Assembly (NCBI RefSeq): GCF_900215515.1
Contig: NZ_OBEI01000006.1
Span: 44,478 to 108,477 of the forward strand
DNA from: Persephonella hydrogeniphila
Lineage (GTDB): Bacteria > Aquificota > Aquificia > Aquificales > Hydrogenothermaceae
Direction: 5' to 3'
DNA: 64,000 bases
A program made the translations under genes and the position numbers. The notes under the pieces are model-generated. The model worked only from the letters and a program-made list of their open reading frames with translations, was not told the origin of the DNA and searched no databases. This document shows positions 55,228 to 64,000 of the stretch, one piece after another. Each line of letters begins with the position of its first letter. Position 1 is the first letter of the stretch.

Positions 55228-56232
55228 ATGATAAAGCTAACTTTGAAAGGAAATTTTGTAGCAGAAGAAGAATTAAAAGATCTCCTTGATTATTATTTCA
55301 AGGGAAAGTTTTACAAAAAGGGGAAACAGTACGTAATCTCTGGGAACTCTTATGTTTACAGAAAAATAGTTATGAACTTTCCAGAAAAAGATATACATCC
55401 AACCTGTTACCTTTATCCTATTATAGAAGCAGATAATATATCAAAAAGGACAAAAAAGCTTTATTTTCAGATAAATAAAAGCTTTATAGAATTTGTAGGA
55501 AAAAAACCTGAAGAGGTTCAGAAAAAAGATATACAGGCTTACATAGATTATCTGATAAAAAAGAAGAAAAGACTCAGTACTATAAAGACATCCTATATGG
55601 CTTTAAGGCTATTCTATGAAAAAATGATGGGATATCTGGATCTTGAAGATATACAGATTCCAAAAAGTGAAGAAAATATCCCTGATGTTTTAACAAGAAA
55701 AGAAGTGATGAGACTTATCAAGAGCATCAAAAATCCCAAACACAGACTCATAATACAGCTTGCCTATAGTTGTGGCCTCAAACTTAAAGAAGTGATAAGC
55801 ATAAAAGTAAAGGATATAGATTTTGAAAAAGGAAAACTGAAGGTTACAGGTAAAAATAAAAGAGAAATTCCCATACCTGAAAGTCTTTTAGAAGAAATCA
55901 GAAAGTATTTAAAAGATTTTTATCTTAAAGAAGCAAAAGGCTCCCAATATCTTTTCTTCTCCAGAGACAAAAACAGACCCATATCTTCAAGATCTGTCGA
56001 GATAATGTTTAAAAAAGCTCTCTTGGAAACAGGACTTTCTACCAGATACAGATTTAGCGTTCTGAGAGATTCTTATGTGGTTCATTTGATAGAAAAGGAT
56101 TTCTGTATAGATACTATCTCAGAGCTTACAGGAATGAAAGAAAACAAAATCCAGAATAAATACAGATTCTATATAAATATGGTTAAAAAGAATAAAATCC
56201 CCAATATGCTTGATTTTAGCGATGTGGCTTAA
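55228..56232 (+). CDS. tyrosine recombinase with altered active site
   Basis: About 334 aa with an extra N-terminal part, a SAM-like core-binding domain (about 80-160) and a C-terminal catalytic fold. Key residues deviate by eye: the usual GLRxSE Arg is Lys (GLKLKEV), HxLRH reads SVLRDS (Arg kept, His lost), and the LGH block reads LTGMKEN; a Tyr near NKYRFY remains. It is thus Xer-like but possibly inactive or divergent. No mobile-element ends or partner genes are nearby. ATG 55228 is used; 55201 is less likely. Confidence 0.7.
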   Translation: MIKLTLKGNFVAEEELKDLLDYYFKGKFYKKGKQYVISGNSYVYRKIVMNFPEKDIHPTCYLYPIIEADNISKRTKKLYFQINKSFIEFVGKKPEEVQKKDIQAYIDYLIKKKKRLSTIKTSYMALRLFYEKMMGYLDLEDIQIPKSEENIPDVLTRKEVMRLIKSIKNPKHRLIIQLAYSCGLKLKEVISIKVKDIDFEKGKLKVTGKNKREIPIPESLLEEIRKYLKDFYLKEAKGSQYLFFSRDKNRPISSRSVEIMFKKALLETGLSTRYRFSVLRDSYVVHLIEKDFCIDTISELTGMKENKIQNKYRFYINMVKKNKIPNMLDFSDVA

Positions 56233-56310
56233 TTCGTATTAATCAAGAAAGCTCTGTTAAAACAATAAAAACTTTCAGACTGTATATATTTCAGATATCA
56301 GCGTCTACTT

Positions 56311-56447
56311 TATAATTGAGGTTCTTAGGTGTTGCAATTATCTGTGCCTCTGTAATAATTGTTTAAAAAGGCAAAGTGAGGGAGGGGGATAAAAGGGGAA
56401 AATCTACAAATCTAATAGATTAGAGGGGCCTCTGCCCCCCTTTTTTT
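56311..56447 (+). ncRNA. candidate small RNA
   Basis: This lies in the 213-bp gap after the recombinase. A perfect TATAAT (56311-56316) with a weak -35 would start a transcript near 56323. An inverted pair CAATTAT/ATAATTG, a purine-rich GAGGGAGGGGGA stretch and a terminal hairpin with a T-run follow, giving an RNA of about 125 nt. No known RNA family was recognised. Confidence 0.35.
56424..56447 (+). terminator. strong rho-independent terminator
   Basis: GAGGGGC-CTCT-GCCCCCC is followed by TTTTTTT. The T-run lies on the plus-strand side, so it stops rightward transcription from the recombinase gene or the candidate small RNA just before the convergent gene. Confidence 0.75.
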
Positions 56448-56817
56448 AACACTTTCCTTTATTTGCAAGAATTAGCTGATCTACAAACTCAACAAGCCAC
56501 AGGTTGAAATCTTCTGATGGATTATGCTTTTTTATCCATTCTTCATCATAAAAAATCTTTGTGTCCAGATGTTTTTCTATGTTCTCGTCCCCAAAATCAA
56601 CCATAACAGTCTCATCAATAACAAGAAGTTTTATATCTTTTCCATCAAGTCTGGTTATTATTTCTTCTAACGGTTTGTCAAACTCTTCATAGGAAAGAAT
56701 GAAGTATTTATGCTTCAAAATATCTTTACTATCCTCAGATACTACATAATGTATATCTATTAACTTCTCTACTACAGGTTTTGTGAATTTTATATTACCG
56801 ACTGTAAGTTTTTTCAT
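56446..56817 (-). CDS. unknown protein downstream of guaA
   Basis: 123 aa, acidic, mixed alpha/beta: MKKLTVGNIKFTKPVVEKLI, a YFILSYEEFDKPLEEII stretch and a helical C-terminus ending LANKGKC. ATG 56817 has GGGAG upstream and follows guaA by 4 bp, so they share a transcript. No family recognised. Confidence 0.6.
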   Translation of the reverse strand: MKKLTVGNIKFTKPVVEKLIDIHYVVSEDSKDILKHKYFILSYEEFDKPLEEIITRLDGKDIKLLVIDETVMVDFGDENIEKHLDTKIFYDEEWIKKHNPSEDFNLWLVEFVDQLILANKGKC

Positions 56818-56821
56818 GTTT

Positions 56822-58360
56822 TCACTCCCATTCAATAGTTCCTGGAGGTTTTGAAGTAATATCGTATACTACCCTGTTTACCCCTTTAACTTCATTAATT
56901 ATTCTTCTCATTATTCTGTCCAAAAGATCATAAGGCAGTCTAGCCCAGTCTGCAGTCATTCCATCTGTTGATTCCACTGCCCTTATAGCTATTACTTTTT
57001 CGTATGTTCTGTAGTCACCCATAACACCGACTGTATGGATAGGGAGTAAAACAGCAAAAGACTGCCATAAATCCCTGTAAAGACCAGCTTTTTTTACTTC
57101 TTCAACAACGATAGCATCAGCCTCCCTTAAAATCTCAAGATCGTTTTTATTTACCTCTCCTATAATTCTTATAGCAAGCCCCGGTCCAGGGAATGGCTGT
57201 CTGTATATAATCTCATCTGGAAGACCAAGCTCTTTACCAAGCTCTCTCACTTCATCTTTAAACAGTTCCCTGAGAGGTTCTATAAGTTTGAGATTCATTT
57301 TTTCAGGAAGACCGCCAACATTGTGGTGGGTTTTTATAACAGCAGAAGGTCCTTTTACAGAAACACTCTCTATAACATCAGGGTACAATGTCCCCTGTAC
57401 GAGAAACTCAACGTCAGGTATCTTTTTGGCTTCCTCTTCAAAAACTTCTATAAATAAATTCCCTATTATCTTTCTTTTTTGCTCAGGATCCGTTACACCT
57501 TTTAAAGCCTTCAAAAACCTTTCTCTAGCATCAACAACAATAAGAGGTATATGGAAATGATCTCTGAATGTTTTTTCAACCTGCTCTCTTTCTCCTTTCC
57601 TGAGAAGGCCATTATCAACAAATATACATGTCAGATTTTCTCCGATAGCATTATAAACAAGAACTGCAGCTACAGAAGAGTCAACACCTCCAGATAGAGC
57701 ACAAATAGCTTTCTTACCGTTTACCATCTTTCTGATCTCAACTTCCTTTTCCATAAGGAAATTTCCCATAGTCCAGTCTTGAGAACATCCACATATTCTC
57801 ACAGCAAAATTTTCTAATATCTCTTTTCCCATATATGTGTGGGAAACTTCCGGATGGAACTGTACTCCCCATATTTGTTTTTCTTTGTTTCTTATTGCAG
57901 CAAAGGGAGCATTAAAGGTTCTGGCTATAGGCTCAAAACCATCAGGAAGTTTCGTTACCCTATCTCCATGGGACATCCATACATGTATATCATTTGGGAT
58001 GTTATAGAACAGATCCTCATGATCCAATATCTCAAGCTCAGCTCTACCGTATTCGTGTTTTTCGGCTTTTACCACTTCTCCACCAAAATGGTCTGCTATA
58101 AGCTGGAGTCCATAGCATATACCTAATATTGGGATTCCAAGATCAAAAATCCTTTCATCTGGTTTAGGAGCATCAGGATCATAAACAGAGGCAGGTCCTC
58201 CAGAAAATATTATTCCTTTAGGGTTGTGCTTTTTTATCTCTTCAATCGGAGCATTAAAGGGTAAAATCTCACTGTACACATGTATTTCTCTAATTCTTCG
58301 TGCAATAAGCTGTGTATACTGGGAACCAAAATCAAGAATAACAATGCCTCTATGTTCCAA
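56822..58360 (-). CDS. guaA: GMP synthase GuaA
   Basis: It converts XMP to GMP with glutamine. Class I glutamine amidotransferase (about 1-195) with catalytic Cys in GICYGLQL and HPE, ATP-pyrophosphatase domain with [12 protein letters not shown], and the C-terminal dimerisation domain ending PPGTIEWE. 512 aa, full length. Confidence 0.97.
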   Translation of the reverse strand: MEHRGIVILDFGSQYTQLIARRIREIHVYSEILPFNAPIEEIKKHNPKGIIFSGGPASVYDPDAPKPDERIFDLGIPILGICYGLQLIADHFGGEVVKAEKHEYGRAELEILDHEDLFYNIPNDIHVWMSHGDRVTKLPDGFEPIARTFNAPFAAIRNKEKQIWGVQFHPEVSHTYMGKEILENFAVRICGCSQDWTMGNFLMEKEVEIRKMVNGKKAICALSGGVDSSVAAVLVYNAIGENLTCIFVDNGLLRKGEREQVEKTFRDHFHIPLIVVDARERFLKALKGVTDPEQKRKIIGNLFIEVFEEEAKKIPDVEFLVQGTLYPDVIESVSVKGPSAVIKTHHNVGGLPEKMNLKLIEPLRELFKDEVRELGKELGLPDEIIYRQPFPGPGLAIRIIGEVNKNDLEILREADAIVVEEVKKAGLYRDLWQSFAVLLPIHTVGVMGDYRTYEKVIAIRAVESTDGMTADWARLPYDLLDRIMRRIINEVKGVNRVVYDITSKPPGTIEWE

Positions 58361-58370
58361 AACGTTCCTC

Positions 58371-59690
58371 CTAACTGTTTAGTATCTTTTCTAATTCTAA
58401 CATTTCGTTAAGTTCGTCTTCGTAGAAAAATTTATCTCCTTCAAACGGTTCTAAATCATCAAGCCACATTGCATCTGGATTGTACTTCGCAAAAAATGGC
58501 TTTCCAACCCATTGAGGATTTCTTCCCTGTAAGAAATCAAGCACCATTACCTTTTCTCCATTTATCTCAGAAACCCCTAACATCCTGACTTTTCCCGGTG
58601 TAGCTGACATTGATGGACCTTTAACAGTTCTTGCTATGCCACTAACAGATCTAAAAGCATCTGTGAAAATTTCCCAGGCTTTTACAAGGGAAACTCCAAA
58701 ATAATGTTGTGCCCCTGTATCTCTTGCCATAAACATATAGTAAGGAACCATATTCATCTCAACTTGTTTTTTCCACATCTCTGCCCATACATGAGCAGAA
58801 TCGTTTATATGTCTCAAAATCGGAGACTGTGTTCTTATAACGGCTCCTGTTGAAAGTATTCTGTCTACAGCTTCTTTTACTTCATCTGTTTCTAATTCCT
58901 GGTAATGATTGAAATGTGCCATATACGCAAGATGATACCCAGATTTTTTTATCTCTCTAAATAAATTTAGAAGATCTTCTGCATCATCATCTTTTGTGAA
59001 TCTATAAGGCCAGAAAGATAGAGCTTTAGAACCGAATCTGATCGTTTTCAGATGAGGTATATCTGCTTTTAAAATAGGCTCTATATACTGCCTCAAAACT
59101 CTTGTTTTCATAATAAGAGGATCTCCCCCTGTAAATAAAAGGTCAGTTATCTCTGGGCGGGACTTAATATACTCAATAAGAATCTCCACCTCTTTCATCG
59201 CAAATTTTAGCTCGTCTATCCCTACAAATTGAGGCCATCTAAAACAGAAAGAACAGTAAGCATGACATGTCTGCCCCTGTTTTGGGAAAAATAAAATCGT
59301 CTCATTGTACTTGTGCTGTGCCCCATGGAGCTTTACACCATTTATCTGGGGAATATTATACTTCTGTCCTGCCGGATGAGGATTAAGTTTCATCCGTATC
59401 TCGTTTGCTTTTTTCTTTATCAGTTCTTTAGGAGCATTTTTTTTCAGAAGATCTGCGATTTTTGTATAATCTTCTTCAGAAAGCATACCCTTTTGGGGAA
59501 AGGTAAGCCTAAAAATTGGATCTTCAAGTGGAGTTTCCCAGTTAATCAGTTTATCAACAACGTAGTTGTTTGTCTTGAAAGGAAATACCTGTGCAACCAC
59601 TTCTATATCAAACTGCTGCTCTGGAGTTAATCTTTCTCTTACCTGGGGTATATCCCTAAAGTTATTGACTGTATAGCTTCTGTACCTCAT
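58371..59690 (-). CDS. kamA: lysine 2,3-aminomutase-like radical SAM enzyme
   Basis: 439 aa. Radical SAM cluster motif [12 protein letters not shown] (Cx3Cx2C), [13 protein letters not shown], and a PLP region similar to KamA (GTVRTVKGPS-like [11 protein letters not shown]). KamA makes beta-lysine; this variant group is common outside clostridia and its substrate is unproven. ATG 59690, 10 bp before guaA. Confidence 0.8.
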   Translation of the reverse strand: MRYRSYTVNNFRDIPQVRERLTPEQQFDIEVVAQVFPFKTNNYVVDKLINWETPLEDPIFRLTFPQKGMLSEEDYTKIADLLKKNAPKELIKKKANEIRMKLNPHPAGQKYNIPQINGVKLHGAQHKYNETILFFPKQGQTCHAYCSFCFRWPQFVGIDELKFAMKEVEILIEYIKSRPEITDLLFTGGDPLIMKTRVLRQYIEPILKADIPHLKTIRFGSKALSFWPYRFTKDDDAEDLLNLFREIKKSGYHLAYMAHFNHYQELETDEVKEAVDRILSTGAVIRTQSPILRHINDSAHVWAEMWKKQVEMNMVPYYMFMARDTGAQHYFGVSLVKAWEIFTDAFRSVSGIARTVKGPSMSATPGKVRMLGVSEINGEKVMVLDFLQGRNPQWVGKPFFAKYNPDAMWLDDLEPFEGDKFFYEDELNEMLELEKILNS

Positions 59691-59797
59691 GGCACAACCT
59701 CCAAAAGGTTTAAATCCACTCTAAAATGTGGAAGGTTATTATAAATGAAGAACATACAGTATGCAAATTACCTGCCAATTACATATACTAATATATT

Positions 59798-60271
59798 ATG
59801 AAGGTTGAAGAAAAAATAAGACTTGAAGACTTTTCAGAAAAATATATACCGGATGTGATAGATATTATCATGGATGCCTATCAGGAACATCCAGAGTATG
59901 GAGAAGCAAGTAGAAAACATGCCAAAAGGTACATTAAATGGTTAAAAAAACACTCAACATTTTTTAAAGTTCTAACAGTTGATGATAAACCTGTAGGTTT
60001 CGTAGTCGGAGACGGAAACTGGATAGATATGGACGGGAAAACCGTCGGTGAAATACACGAACTCTCTCTAAAGAAAGATTACTGGGGAAAAGGTCTAGGA
60101 GATTATCTTCTAAAGGAAGTTTTGAATCACTTTAAAAAAACAGGATTGAAAACAGCTGCCCTATGGGTAGGAGAAAAAAATAAAAGAGCTATAGATTTTT
60201 ACAGAAAACACGGCTTTAAAGAAACAGGAAAATCTATCTACGGCTGGCTGAGAATGGAAAGAAAGTTGTAA
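59798..60271 (+). CDS. GNAT N-acetyltransferase
   Basis: 157 aa with the GNAT motifs ELSLKKDYWGKGLGDYLL (acetyl-CoA-binding Q/RxxGxG/A variant) and ALWVGEKNKRAIDFYRKHGF. Acceptor unknown, RimI-like. Its last 34 bp overlap the convergent M20 gene. Confidence 0.85.
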   Translation: MKVEEKIRLEDFSEKYIPDVIDIIMDAYQEHPEYGEASRKHAKRYIKWLKKHSTFFKVLTVDDKPVGFVVGDGNWIDMDGKTVGEIHELSLKKDYWGKGLGDYLLKEVLNHFKKTGLKTAALWVGEKNKRAIDFYRKHGFKETGKSIYGWLRMERKL

Positions 60272-61320
60272 AGGAGTTTATACATCATATAAAGCTCCTC
60301 TAAAGATATACTTTCCCTATCTGTATGACAGTCAGCAAGATTACCAAAACCAAAAACAACACACTCAAATCCAGCCCTGTGAAAATTAGAAGCATCAGTC
60401 CATGAAGGCATAATTCCCTCTTTAGGTTCAGTACCAGTAGTATTTCTGTAAGCTTCTGATAGAGTATCAAACAGGTTTCCCTTTTTAAAACTCAAGAACT
60501 CCTCAAAATCTTCAACCTCAATTTCTATCTCATTTCCGTATCTATCTGCTATACCTGTAAGCTTTACCTCTAAATCAGATATCAGCTCATTTTCAAAAAC
60601 TTTAAACTCACACAGAACTTCTGCTTTTTCAGGAACAGCGTAGTGTTCCCAGCCACTGCTAAACTTTATTATATTTACCGGTCTTTTTAACTCTTTTTCT
60701 AACTGTTGGATGAAATAAAATGCTTCTTTCGATGGATTTTTGAATTTTTCAAACTCAGATGCATGGACTGAAGGAAGTTTGACTTTTATGTAGAACTCGT
60801 AGGATCCCATCTGTCTGGTACATATTTTTCCGTAAGTTGGCTCTAAAACAAGAATAGACTGTACTCCATTAAGAACTTCTACAAGTCTTTCAGAACCAAG
60901 AGCTGAATTCTGTTCTTCATCTACAGTAAAAGCTATAGAAACAGGTATATCAATGTCAGGGTTATTTTTACTAAAATCTTCTATAGCTAATATGAGAGCA
61001 GCAATAAGACCTTTTGTATCATTTGCGCCTCTACCGTATATCTTTCCATTTTTTTCTACAGGAGAAAATGGGGATTTCATCGTTATTGGAGGTACAGTAT
61101 CCACATGGGTGTTAATAAGAACAGGCTTGTCCGGAGATACACTGTAAATGTTGTAGAGATGCCTTTTCCCGACAGGTTGGTCTTTGAAATCAATAAAAGA
61201 AAGCCTCTCTTTTATGTACCGGTTTACCTGGTCACAATCCCTGTGGGAAGGTATGGATATAAGTCTAAACAGTTCTTCTTTCAGTCTTAAGGTTATATCC
61301 CGTATCTTTGCTCTTTCCAT
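60238..61320 (-). CDS. M20-family metallopeptidase (ArgE/DapE-like)
   Basis: 360 aa with zinc-site motifs INTHVDTVPP, GRGANDTKG, TVDEEQNSALGS (catalytic Glu pair) and a C-terminal HTDRE. It removes acyl groups or cuts small peptides; the substrate is not clear. Overlaps the YedY-like gene by 28 bp. Confidence 0.85.
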   Translation of the reverse strand: MERAKIRDITLRLKEELFRLISIPSHRDCDQVNRYIKERLSFIDFKDQPVGKRHLYNIYSVSPDKPVLINTHVDTVPPITMKSPFSPVEKNGKIYGRGANDTKGLIAALILAIEDFSKNNPDIDIPVSIAFTVDEEQNSALGSERLVEVLNGVQSILVLEPTYGKICTRQMGSYEFYIKVKLPSVHASEFEKFKNPSKEAFYFIQQLEKELKRPVNIIKFSSGWEHYAVPEKAEVLCEFKVFENELISDLEVKLTGIADRYGNEIEIEVEDFEEFLSFKKGNLFDTLSEAYRNTTGTEPKEGIMPSWTDASNFHRAGFECVVFGFGNLADCHTDRESISLEELYMMYKLLYNFLSILSQP

Positions 61321-61883
61321 GGATCTCCTAATATATGGTACCCTCTTTGTTCCCAGTATCCAGGTCTATTTTCAGACATGAACTCTATGCCTGAAACAAA
61401 TTTCGCACTTTTCCACGAGTAAAGTTTCGGTACTATAAGTCTGAGAGGAAATCCGTGGTCTGAAGGCAAAGGCTTATCAAAAAGTCTGTAAGCAAATATA
61501 ACATCCTCATCAAAGAAATAATCAAGGGGAATATTTGTTGTATATCCATCTAAAGAATGTATCATAACAGCCTGAGCAGTTTCTTTTATAGAAACTAGAC
61601 TCTTTAGTTCATTTACATGGAATCCTGTCCATCTTACATCAGGACAGCTCCACCTTGTTACACAGTGAAAGTCTGCTGTTAACTCTACTTTTTCAAGGCT
61701 TTCTATATCATCCCATGTAAGGATTATTTTCTCTTCAACTTCGCCAAATATACTGAGCCTGTAGTTAGATAGGTCTATATCCGGTGGTTCAGATATACCT
61801 AATATATGGAGCTTATTAGTCCAGTGCTGACCTGGAGGAAGCCTGTCTTCCCTGTTAACTATTGGACTGACTATTCTTCTCAA
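61293..61883 (-). CDS. YedY/sulfite-oxidase-fold molybdopterin protein
   Basis: 196 aa covering the oxidoreductase molybdopterin-binding domain. The Mo-ligating Cys is probably in ADFHCVTRWSCPDVRWTGF; SDHGFPLRLIVPKLYSWKSAKFV is typical of the fold. No signal peptide was seen, so it is likely cytoplasmic. Coupled to the Fur-family gene by a 4-bp overlap. Confidence 0.82.
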   Translation of the reverse strand: MRRIVSPIVNREDRLPPGQHWTNKLHILGISEPPDIDLSNYRLSIFGEVEEKIILTWDDIESLEKVELTADFHCVTRWSCPDVRWTGFHVNELKSLVSIKETAQAVMIHSLDGYTTNIPLDYFFDEDVIFAYRLFDKPLPSDHGFPLRLIVPKLYSWKSAKFVSGIEFMSENRPGYWEQRGYHILGDPWKEQRYGI

Positions 61884-62278
61884 TTCTGGTTTCCATTACA
61901 TTTAGGACATATACCTGTAAAAACAACCTCATATCCCTGTACTGTGTAGCCTTCCTTGCCTAATCTTTCTTTATCTATCTGTACTATCTCCTGTCTGTCA
62001 ATATCATATATACTGTTACAGCTGGTACATTTGAAATGGAAATGCTCATCTATCCTGCCGTCAAACCTGCTCTGCTTTCCATCATTAAGTTCAAGGATAA
62101 GCCCCTCGTCTTTTAAGATTTTGAGGTTTCTATAAACAGTCCCGAGACTGATATTAGGTATAACCTGTCTTGCTCTCTCATAAATCCAGTCAGCAGTAGG
62201 ATGAATATCTGTAGACCTTAATATATCAAGTATTACTTTCCGCTGCTGAGTATTTCTTCTTTTTATGTTTCCTTCCAT
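61880..62278 (-). CDS. Fur-family transcriptional regulator
   Basis: 132 aa: winged helix with HPTADWIYERARQVIPNISLGTVYRNL, regulatory HFHFKC, and two zinc-binding pairs (CTSC and CPKC). Fur/PerR/Zur type cannot be decided from sequence alone. Co-transcribed with the molybdoprotein gene, so that gene may be a target, perhaps of PerR-like redox control. Confidence 0.9.
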   Translation of the reverse strand: MEGNIKRRNTQQRKVILDILRSTDIHPTADWIYERARQVIPNISLGTVYRNLKILKDEGLILELNDGKQSRFDGRIDEHFHFKCTSCNSIYDIDRQEIVQIDKERLGKEGYTVQGYEVVFTGICPKCNGNQN

Positions 62279-62380
62279 CTTGCCGCCACCTTTTTAATAG
62301 TTTTACCCTTTATGTTAATAATTTTCCTTCTGAAAACTATGATATAGCGCATGTATATTAAAATAAAATTTATCGGCTTA

Positions 62381-62428
62381 TTATTATATAATAAAACCAT
62401 ATTAGGTTTCAATAAAAATAATAATTAT
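62381..62428. promoter_or_regulatory. two palindromes resembling Fur/PerR operators
   Basis: The fur-pyk intergenic region holds the perfect 14-bp palindrome TTATTATATAATAA (62381-62394) and ATAATAATTAT (62418-62428), the latter matching the core of the PerR box TTATAATNATTATAA. They lie upstream of both divergent genes. Confidence 0.4.
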
Positions 62429-62465
62429 TACTGATATAGTTATACAGATATAAAATGGTGAAAAA

Positions 62466-63896
62466 ATGAAAAAAGTCAAGATCGTAGCTACAATAGGTCC
62501 TGCTACAGCCAATGAAAATATGATTAAAAAATTGATGACTGCAGGAGTTGATGTATTCAGACTTAATTTTTCACACGGAGACCATACCACCCATCGTAAA
62601 AATGTAGAGATGATAAGAAAAGTTTCGGAAGAAACAGGTAGAGAAGTTGCCATCCTCCAAGATCTGTCTGGACCGAAAATAAGAATAGGAGATGTGAAGG
62701 AGCCATTTTACCTTCATTATGAGGACAAAATATGGATAGTAAAAGATGAGGTCTTAGGAGACAAAGAGAAAATCAGTATAAACCACCCAGAAATCTTGGA
62801 TAAACTCAGGGAAGGTGACAGGATTTATATATCTGACGGGATGATAAGACTCAGAGTTATCGAAAAAACAGATAAAGGAGTTCTATGCGAAGTGATTGTT
62901 GGAGGGCTCCTTTCCTCAAGAAAAGGAGTAAACTTTCCGAGTGTAAAGCTTGATATCCCGTCTCTTACAGAAAAAGATAAAGAGGATATAAAGTTTGGTA
63001 TAGAGACAGGGATTGATATTGTAGCTCTTTCTTTCGTTAAATCAGCCGAGGATGTTGTAGAAACAAAAAATTTTATAAAAGAAAACGGAGGAGACTCTCC
63101 TGTATTTGCAAAGATAGAGAAACATGAAGCAGTTGAGGATATAAACAGAATTGTAGAAGTCTCAGACGGCATTATGGTAGCAAGGGGAGATTTAGGGGTA
63201 GAGATAGATATGGAAAAAGTTCCTGTTATACAGAAGATGGTAATATCAAAATGCAACAAATCAGGAAAACCTGTTATAACAGCTACACAGATGCTTACAT
63301 CTATGCTTACCTCTCCCAGACCTACAAGGGCTGAGGTTTCGGATATAGCAAACGCTGTTTTAGATGGTACTGATGCAGTAATGCTCTCTGACGAAACAGC
63401 TGTTGGAAAGTATCCAGTGGAAGCTGTAGAGGTGATGAAAAAAACTATTATAGAAACAGAAAAGATATACCCGTTTTATAAAGAGATGCCAGTAGATGGA
63501 GATATCACAGCAGCAGTTGCTTCAGCAGGAAGCAGCCTTGCAAAAGATTTAGAAGCAAAAGCTATAGTCTCTTTTACCCGCTCAGGTAGAACCGCTATAA
63601 ATGTTGCAAAATTCAGACCTCAATGTGAGATACTCGGAATAACTCATGATATAAAAACATTCAGAAGGCTGAATATTGTGTGGGGTGTGAAGCCCTACAT
63701 GATCATACAGGAAAATCTCAATACCGATGAGATGTTAGAAAAGTTTGTAAATGAAGCCTATAAAAAGGATTTTTCTATTAAAGATATAACCGTGGCTCTT
63801 CTTGGATTTGTAGGAGGAATATCAGGATCAACAAGTATAGTCAGAGTTTTAAGAGAAGAAGAGATAAAACAGTTTTTAAGAAAAATTTTGTGCTAA
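62466..63896 (+). CDS. pyk: pyruvate kinase
   Basis: 476 aa: KIVATIGPAT at the N-terminus, RLNFSHG, KPVITATQMLTSM with the active-site region, and SDETAVGKYP; a C-terminal regulatory domain with SFTRSGRTA. Makes pyruvate and ATP from PEP. Divergent from the Fur-family gene. Confidence 0.96.
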   Translation: MKKVKIVATIGPATANENMIKKLMTAGVDVFRLNFSHGDHTTHRKNVEMIRKVSEETGREVAILQDLSGPKIRIGDVKEPFYLHYEDKIWIVKDEVLGDKEKISINHPEILDKLREGDRIYISDGMIRLRVIEKTDKGVLCEVIVGGLLSSRKGVNFPSVKLDIPSLTEKDKEDIKFGIETGIDIVALSFVKSAEDVVETKNFIKENGGDSPVFAKIEKHEAVEDINRIVEVSDGIMVARGDLGVEIDMEKVPVIQKMVISKCNKSGKPVITATQMLTSMLTSPRPTRAEVSDIANAVLDGTDAVMLSDETAVGKYPVEAVEVMKKTIIETEKIYPFYKEMPVDGDITAAVASAGSSLAKDLEAKAIVSFTRSGRTAINVAKFRPQCEILGITHDIKTFRRLNIVWGVKPYMIIQENLNTDEMLEKFVNEAYKKDFSIKDITVALLGFVGGISGSTSIVRVLREEEIKQFLRKILC

Positions 63897-64000
63897 TTCC
63901 ACCCCTTTTAAAGGGTTGGATACAGCACACTGGCGAAAGCCAGACAAATTTATAATTTGAGGCGAATGAAATGAGCCAAATTCTTTTTAGCGTTTGATTT
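63897..64000 (+). other. structured region after pyk
   Basis: 104 bp with a hairpin CTGGC-GAAA-GCCAG (63930-63943), a second possible stem GGC...GCC, and CCCCTTT/AAAGGG near the start. It may be a terminator, a structured RNA or a leader of a gene beyond the window; no known riboswitch was recognised. Confidence 0.3.

Noticed and set aside
56836..56900. TTG start for the 56446-56817 gene at 56835
   Set aside because: ATG 56817 has a GGGAG at good spacing; the TTG lies inside guaA without one.
1..64000. tRNA or rRNA genes
   Set aside because: No tRNA arm patterns or rRNA stretches were recognised in any intergenic region.

Overview
The window looks like chromosomal DNA of a thermophilic, chemolithotrophic member of the Aquificota, probably Hydrogenothermaceae (Persephonella or Sulfurihydrogenibium type). 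This is inferred from AT-rich, tightly packed DNA; AGA/ATA-rich codon use with Lys/Glu/Ile-rich proteins; a sulfur and molybdoenzyme gene set; a TrpB2-type tryptophan synthase; scattered biosynthetic genes; and a CalpL-CalpT-CalpS cluster, a system described from Sulfurihydrogenibium. No rRNA or tRNA gene was seen, so the taxonomy is not proven.

Layout. 1-5.6 kb (minus strand): a sulfur-related operon with a two-domain rhodanese, a YeeE/YedE sulfur transporter, a small membrane protein, a cysteine-less rhodanese ending in a Gly5-Cys-Leu tail, and a NarG-like molybdopterin oxidoreductase cut by the window edge. A CRP/FNR-like palindrome lies upstream. 5.7-26 kb: housekeeping genes (RusA, MgtC/DUF4010, DUF72, a cytosolic chemoreceptor, BioD, FabD, an MFS transporter, TrpB2, MgtE, Era, TruA, RecN, NuoG, ArgJ, LeuA, an M23 peptidase, transaldolase, DUF2103, DnaA).

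27.5-45.4 kb is a large CRISPR defence island. A plus-strand type III-A operon (csm1 to csm5) also carries an RmuC-family gene and a CARF-HEPN csx1. An AT-rich leader with a good sigma-70-type promoter follows, then an array of 24 repeats and 23 spacers. Converging on the array is a minus-strand operon of eight genes: an unrecognised 192-aa protein, CalpS (sigma factor), CalpT (MazF-like inhibitor), CalpL (SAVED-Lon protease), a divergent Cas1-like protein, a second Cas2, a canonical Cas1 and a Cas2. cas6 diverges from this operon. The parts fit together as follows. Cas6 processes the array transcript. The Csm complex senses target RNA, and its intact Cas10 GGDD site makes cyclic oligoadenylate. 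Csx1 (ribonuclease) and CalpL (protease freeing a sigma factor) then respond.

45.4-64 kb: a DEAD-box helicase; a complete nine-gene V/A-type ATPase operon (H/G-C-I-K-F-E-A-B-D); an SDR enzyme; a tyrosine recombinase with altered catalytic residues; a candidate small RNA with its own promoter and terminator; guaA; a lysine 2,3-aminomutase-like radical SAM enzyme; GNAT and M20 enzymes; a YedY-like molybdoprotein coupled to a Fur-family regulator; and pyruvate kinase.

The most interesting points are the Calp operon with its extra first gene, the tandem cas1/cas2 pairs in which one Cas1 has lost its active-site His, and RmuC embedded in the csm operon.
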